64,000 bases of DNA from Ruminococcus sp. (lineage in GTDB: Bacteria > Bacillota > Clostridia > Oscillospirales > Ruminococcaceae): assembly GCA_021201755.1 (NCBI GenBank), contig JAJQEI010000043.1:1-64000 (forward strand). Reading direction: 5' to 3'. Each line of letters starts with the position of its first letter. Position 1 is the first letter of the stretch. Both the position numbers and the translations under genes were made by a program. Shown here piece after piece: positions 60,467 through 64,000 of this stretch. The notes beneath the pieces were generated by a model, which saw nothing but the letters and a program-made list of their open reading frames with translations, searched no databases and had not been told where the DNA came from.

Positions 60467-60777
60467 ATGTTTATGATAGCATCATGACTGGCTTGACAGA
60501 AGCCGTTACCTATGAACAGGGTAAGGGGAAGGCAAAACATGTATCCTTGACGGTCGAACCATTACCTGAATTTGAAGCAAGTGAAATTCGTGAAATCCGA
60601 GTTCGCACTGGTTTCACACAAGCAATTTTTGCAGCAATCCTTGGCGTATCACCAAAAACGGTTGAAGCTTGGGAAGCAGGAACAAATCATCCTGCCGGTT
60701 CTGCAAAGCGTATGCTTTCTCTCATGCGTTCTGACCCAGAACTAATTGAAAAATATCATCTCGTCACAGAAAATTGA
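60463..60777 (+). CDS. higA: HigA-type XRE antitoxin
   Basis: 104 residues from ATG 60463 (AGAGGTG upstream, ATGA overlap with higB). Helix-turn-helix in VRTGFTQAIFAAILGVSPKT and EAWEAGTNHPAGSAKRML. The last codons (VTEN-stop) plus the following bases recur at about 63030, directly before another palindrome copy. Intact; with higB a plausible working module. Confidence 0.9.
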   Translation: MNVYDSIMTGLTEAVTYEQGKGKAKHVSLTVEPLPEFEASEIREIRVRTGFTQAIFAAILGVSPKTVEAWEAGTNHPAGSAKRMLSLMRSDPELIEKYHLVTEN

Positions 60778-60790
60778 AAAAACTTTCTAC

Positions 60791-60817
60791 AACTTCTTGC
60801 CCACTGGGCGAGAAGTT
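60791..60817. repeat. Dispersed 27-bp palindrome, copy 5 of 9
   Basis: Core GCCCACTGGGC flanked by AACTTCTT and GAGAAGTT, directly after higA. Confidence 0.85.
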
Positions 60818-60825
60818 GTACTGGT

Positions 60826-60996
60826 TTATCGCTCTATTTCCTTATATTTCTTTGGCTTTTCCGTTCCCTGAGAATTTTCTTCTTTCGTCTTGGCTAAAAG
60901 CAATCCCACATGGTCGGCACAATGCCAATTGTCGTCCAGTCCAAGATATAACGGAACGTGAGAAATACCGCAATTGACACATTTTTTCTCTTCCAT
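60826..60996 (-). CDS. Small zinc-ribbon-like protein
   Basis: 56 residues: MEEKKCVNCGISHVPLYLGL, then NWHCADHVGLLLAK. Two C/H pairs (CVNC and HCADH) suggest a metal site. GAGGTGTAAAAAG precedes the ATG 4 bases after the upstream gene's stop, so the two are coupled. No family recognised. Confidence 0.55.
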   Translation of the reverse strand: MEEKKCVNCGISHVPLYLGLDDNWHCADHVGLLLAKTKEENSQGTEKPKKYKEIER

Positions 60997-61000
60997 CTTT

Positions 61001-61539
61001 TTACACCTCGCATTTTGTACAATTGTCGTCCAATTGGTTCAACAATTCCTTTAGTTTGTTGTGATTGAGCTTTCTGGAATGCTCCTTTTGGTATCTTCCA
61101 ACACAACCCGTTTCTTCCAGATAATCCATAATCGATTTTGCTGTACTGTAAGATAATGCTCACTATATAAGTTTGAAATGCTGGCACGATTTTCCCAAAT
61201 AATTCCTATTACAGCATATTTCAAATCTGTGGCTTTCACGTCGTCCGGTAAGGGAAACAGTGGTTTGTACGTCCCATCATCTTCCCGAAGTTTCGCTACA
61301 TATTTTGCAGCTTCTTCCAATATACACGTCTTTACACATACGCCGCTGTCTGCTTCGACTTTGTCGTCATCATCTTCTTCACTTTCTTCGTCCTCATCTT
61401 CCGCAATTTCAAAGTCGTCCAAATCCGATAAGTTCATATCGTTTCGATTTTGACTATCCTCAACTTTTCTTAGGATATATGCCACAGCACCGATTATCAG
61501 TGCAGTTCCAGCCATATCAAAAATAATTGCTTTTTTCAT
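61001..61539 (-). pseudogene. Membrane-tethered acidic protein, frameshifted near its end
   Basis: ATG 61539 with GGAGGAC upstream. One membrane helix (MAGTALIIGAVAYILRKV), a long acidic linker (EDEDEESEEDDDDK) and a folded part with CILEEAAKYVAKLREDDGTY. Near 61160 the frame breaks; the other frame gives AKSIMDYLEETGCVGRYQKE and ends CTKCEV at 61001. Function unknown. Confidence 0.5.
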
Positions 61540-61550
61540 GGTCTTGTCCT

Positions 61551-61690
61551 CCAGAATAATAAATAATTTTCTCAACTTCTTGCCCACTGGGCACAAAGTT
61601 CAACTGGCGGATACGGTTGATTTTTGTTACGCTCAGCCGTCCAAAAGCGTAAGGTATATATGGAGTTCTTTGATTATGGCTATGTCATTT
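61551..61690. repeat. 140-bp direct repeat, copy 1 (contains palindrome copy 6)
   Basis: Appears identical to 62627-62766 (offset 1076). It holds the 27-bp palindrome at 61574-61600 and the ACGGTTGA/TCAGCCGT hairpin at 61613-61640. Confidence 0.9.
61574..61600. repeat. Dispersed 27-bp palindrome, copy 6 of 9
   Basis: Core GCCCACTGGGC flanked by AACTTCTT and ACAAAGTT. Confidence 0.85.
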
Positions 61691-61790
61691 CAATATTTCA
61701 TCATTACCTTATCTGACTGAAAAAGAAAATAGACAGATTTTCTGATTTATGATATAATGGAAACTATCAAATATAAAGGATGGTTATACA

Positions 61791-62324
61791 ATGAATTATC
61801 TTATTTCTATTGCTCTTGCTTTTATCAGTGCACTTGCAACTGCATATACCACATTTTACTTTACAAGAAAGAGCAATCGAGCACTCAATATGCAGCGTTT
61901 GGAAAAAGTGTATTTCCCACTGTACGTTTTACTAGAAGATTATTTTTATCAATTCGATAAATTTGAATATCCAAAGTTCATACCACTCATAAAGCGTATT
62001 ATCGAAGAAAATCGATTGCTTGCAGGAAATTTTCTCTACAGTTCGTTTGAAGACCTTTGCAAAGATTAGGACGAAAAGCAATACAAGCGTTTTTGCGACA
62101 TTGTTCTCTTTGAATACAACGAATTGTTGCGGTCAGTCGGTCTTCCTACATTGTCATTCCATTTTCGAATGAAACATAAAATGTATCGCAAAAGAAATTA
62201 TTTTTACAAAATATCTTCATTCCTTAAAGTCGGTATTGGTTTGATTTTTATTTTGTTTTTTCTTTCCTATTCGCTATTCTTCTATTCACACGATACCATC
62301 AATAATACCAGCAATGTAAAGTAG
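61791..62324 (+). pseudogene. Membrane protein with an in-frame TAG
   Basis: Promoter TAGACA-17-TATAAT just upstream. The N-terminal helix (ISIALAFISALATAYTTFYF) is followed by a soluble part (QRLEKVYFPLYVLLEDYFYQ); TAG 62067-62069 follows EDLCKD, and the same frame continues DEKQYKRFCDIVLFEYNELL to a second hydrophobic helix near the end. CAG to TAG would explain the stop. Full length 177 residues. No family recognised. Its 3' end overlaps the convergent gene 62286-62615. Confidence 0.6.
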
Positions 62325-62615
62325 AATACCCGTTCCCGATGCAAGTAAAGGAATAATCACAATTACTTCTATTGTTGTAAAAATCCAATAGATTACATAA
62401 GCAAATTTGGACATTTCAGCAGCACAATAAAAATAATTACCAATTCCCAAAAACATTTCTTTACACGCAATTAAAACAACAGCGAGCCAAATGGCAATGC
62501 AAACAATTGTGATGGTTGTAAATTGCAATTGGAACGCAAGAACAGTTGATAGGACAACACACGTTAAACCAATTGAAAAAAGTACGAATCCTCCGTCTTC
62601 TAACATTCGTAGCAT
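62286..62615 (-). CDS. Four-helix membrane protein
   Basis: 109 residues from ATG 62615 (GGAGAAAAAG upstream). Hydrophobic helices GLTCVVLSTVLAFQL, ITIVCIAIWLAVVLIA, YVIYWIFTTIEVIVIIPLL and GTGILLYIAGI. No family recognised; unrelated to the neighbouring genes. Confidence 0.55.
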   Translation of the reverse strand: MLRMLEDGGFVLFSIGLTCVVLSTVLAFQLQFTTITIVCIAIWLAVVLIACKEMFLGIGNYFYCAAEMSKFAYVIYWIFTTIEVIVIIPLLASGTGILLYIAGIIDGIV

Positions 62616-62626
62616 TTGCTTTTTCT

Positions 62627-62766
62627 CCAGAATAATAAATAATTTTCTCAACTTCTTGCCCACTGGGCACAAAGTTCAACTGGCGGATACGGTTGATTTT
62701 TGTTACGCTCAGCCGTCCAAAAGCGTAAGGTATATATGGAGTTCTTTGATTATGGCTATGTCATTT
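62627..62766. repeat. 140-bp direct repeat, copy 2 (contains palindrome copy 7)
   Basis: Second copy of 61551-61690; palindrome at 62650-62676, hairpin at 62689-62716. Confidence 0.9.
62650..62676. repeat. Dispersed 27-bp palindrome, copy 7 of 9
   Basis: Core GCCCACTGGGC flanked by AACTTCTT and ACAAAGTT. Confidence 0.85.
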
Positions 62767-63004
62767 TAATTTTTTCCTTGTTATAATCTCTGTTCCACGT
62801 CACATTTTCATAATTCCAATTGCTCCGTGCTTCGAATACAGATATTGCAAACGCCGTTTGCGAATGGCAATTATCGCACTCTATGAAATAATAACCACCT
62901 TTTGTCACGTAGATTACACCCTGTCCCTTGCAATACGGACAACGGTGCAGATTTGGCAATTGTCCACGTTGCGCTCCTGTAATTGCTGCCATACTTCCCA
63001 TCAT
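62756..63004 (-). CDS. Lar-like restriction alleviation / zinc-ribbon protein
   Basis: 82 residues. HRCPYCKGQGVIYVTKGGYY, IECDNCHSQTAFAISVFEAR and SNWNYEN match the Lar-type pattern CPxC..G..........YxxxCxxC......EA...WN. Lar relieves type I restriction in phages; here it may protect incoming element DNA. The final residues run into the 140-bp repeat. Intact. Confidence 0.7.
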   Translation of the reverse strand: MMGSMAAITGAQRGQLPNLHRCPYCKGQGVIYVTKGGYYFIECDNCHSQTAFAISVFEARSNWNYENVTWNRDYNKEKIKMT

Positions 63005-63056
63005 ATCACCACTTTTTTATCAATCATCTTCACAGAAAATTGAAAACCCTTTCTAC

Positions 63057-63083
63057 AACTTCTTGCCCACTGGGCGAGAAGTT
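63057..63083. repeat. Dispersed 27-bp palindrome, copy 8 of 9
   Basis: Core GCCCACTGGGC flanked by AACTTCTT and GAGAAGTT. The 40 bases before it duplicate the end of higA; the hairpin ACGGTTGA/TCAGCCGT follows at 63149-63176. Confidence 0.85.
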
Positions 63084-63237
63084 ATTTTTTGCAATCAGAA
63101 GAAAAGGTTCTAATTTTTTCTTTTGACTTCTGACCGCTATTGGCGGATACGGTTGATTTTTATTATGCTCAGCCGTCCAAAAGCGTATCTATGAGAAAAT
63201 ATTATGAGAGGAATAAAACTGTCAAAATCGCTTTTCC

Positions 63238-63264
63238 AACTTTTTGCCCACTGGGCACAAAGTT
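63238..63264. repeat. Dispersed 27-bp palindrome, copy 9 of 9
   Basis: Core GCCCACTGGGC flanked by AACTTTTT and ACAAAGTT, 10 bases downstream of the dockerin gene's stop. Confidence 0.85.
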
Positions 63265-63273
63265 GATTTCTCC

Positions 63274-64000
63274 TTATGTTGTAGAGTTATACGAATCTAC
63301 ACGGCTGGCACGTTCTTGTTCCCAAGTGACGTCCTTTTCAGCTGCGTGGTCTGCAAAATACCGCATAATCAGATAAGCATCGTTGATGGTGATTAATCCA
63401 TCCAAGTCTATATCTGCAACTTCTGCAATAATTCTTGCATTTAATTCCTCGTCTTCATAAAATACAGGGTCATTATCTGCGGCAGAGTCGGCAAAATAAA
63501 CTTGAACCAAATATGCATCCTGTACATCTACATTGCCATCCATGTAAACGTCACCCATCGCCAGTGTTTCTTCCGGTTCTTCGGTTGTTGTTTCTGTCGT
63601 AGTTATAGTGGATTCTGTTGTTGTTGTCGTCGTTTCCGTCGTAGTTGTAGTAGATTCTGTTGTGGTAGTCGTCGTCGTTGTTGTAGTAGTCGTGGTGGTT
63701 GTCACCAGTTCATCTGCAACGATGGTAACTGTACCAGTAATCGGTTCGAGATTTTCATCATCTGGCGTAAACTTTCATGTCAGGTCATTTTCACTAGCGT
63801 CCAATTCGTCTTGGTCAGTTGTCCACTCGAAAGTACCTTCCACATCTGCGGAAAGAATATCGTCTACATCAGGGATTGCATCGCCTTCGGTGTAATCACC
63901 ATTTTCTACATCATCCGATACCGTAACGGTTGCTGTACCCTTTGCAATGGTAAAGGTAACAGGCAATTCTGCTATATCGCCATTGCCAGCGGTAATTGTG
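63274..64000 (-). pseudogene. Dockerin-bearing secreted protein, 5' end outside window, in-frame TGA
   Basis: The frame enters from the right edge. It holds an extracellular beta-domain repeat (TFTIAKGTATVTVSDDVENG, YTEGDAIPDVDDILSADVEG), a Thr-rich linker, and a C-terminal dockerin: MGDVYMDGNVDVQDAYLVQV and ADIDLDGLITINDAYLIMRY, each with the D.DG.......D calcium loop. Dockerins attach proteins to cohesins in Ruminococcus cellulosomes. TGA 63775-63777 sits in DLT-stop-KFTPDD, where Trp is likely. It may be host chromosome, or cargo if the element ends further right. Confidence 0.8.

Overview
The window looks like low-GC Firmicute DNA, most likely a Ruminococcus of the cellulosomal group. The right edge encodes a secreted protein with a Thr-rich linker and a two-repeat dockerin (two Ca-loop segments, ..DGNVDVQDAYL.. 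and ..DGLITINDAYL..). Nearly all of the rest (about 2.65 kb to at least 63 kb) is one integrative and conjugative element (ICE). It carries a large serine recombinase at its left end, MobC/MobA, ParA/ParB, a very large polyvalent methylase-helicase protein, a primase-like TOPRIM protein, topoisomerase III, SSB, a cell-wall hydrolase and a VirB4/VirB6/VirD4 type IV secretion system. Bases 1-1.8 kb look chromosomal. An interrupted leucine-rich-repeat gene at 2.0-2.6 kb abuts the recombinase and probably marks the insertion site.

Layout: 2.6-8.8 kb recombinase, sigma-like regulator, candidate oriT hairpin array, mobC-mobA, SF2 helicase. 8.9-13.5 kb three successive cassettes, each built as consensus promoter, structured RNA, terminator hairpin, protein; the third is a recognisable CptIN-type type III toxin-antitoxin (TA) system, and the first two carry PBECR4-like proteins. 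13.5-18.8 kb TnpV-like gene, surface adhesin, parB-parA and a zinc-ribbon regulator sharing an operator. 18.9-23.5 kb defence/TA island: YafQ-DinJ, an Fst-like type I toxin with convergent antisense RNA, an MmeI-like methyltransferase-nuclease remnant, and ToxIN with three 34-nt repeats. 23.5-46.3 kb DNA-processing and accessory genes with two RelBE-type pairs. 46.3-58.1 kb conjugation machinery. 58.2-63.3 kb a mosaic of small accessory genes separated by a dispersed 27-bp palindrome. 63.3 kb to the end, the dockerin gene.

Three signals stand out. (1) The RNA-plus-PBECR4 cassettes have type III TA architecture, with compensatory changes in the RNA helices, and look like an undescribed RNA-toxin family. 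(2) Four otherwise unrelated element proteins of three types end in the same roughly 37-residue basic tail, possibly a transfer signal. (3) At least 18 in-frame stops and many homopolymer frameshifts break about twenty genes, including relaxase, coupling protein, topoisomerase and hydrolase. The stops fit loss of Gln, Arg(CGA) or Trp codons, i.e. C-to-T/G-to-A transitions, and several catalytic motifs show the same class of change. The element is therefore either decaying under a strong transition bias or the sequence itself carries damage/errors.

All assignments come from reading the sequence and from remembered family features; no database search was possible.
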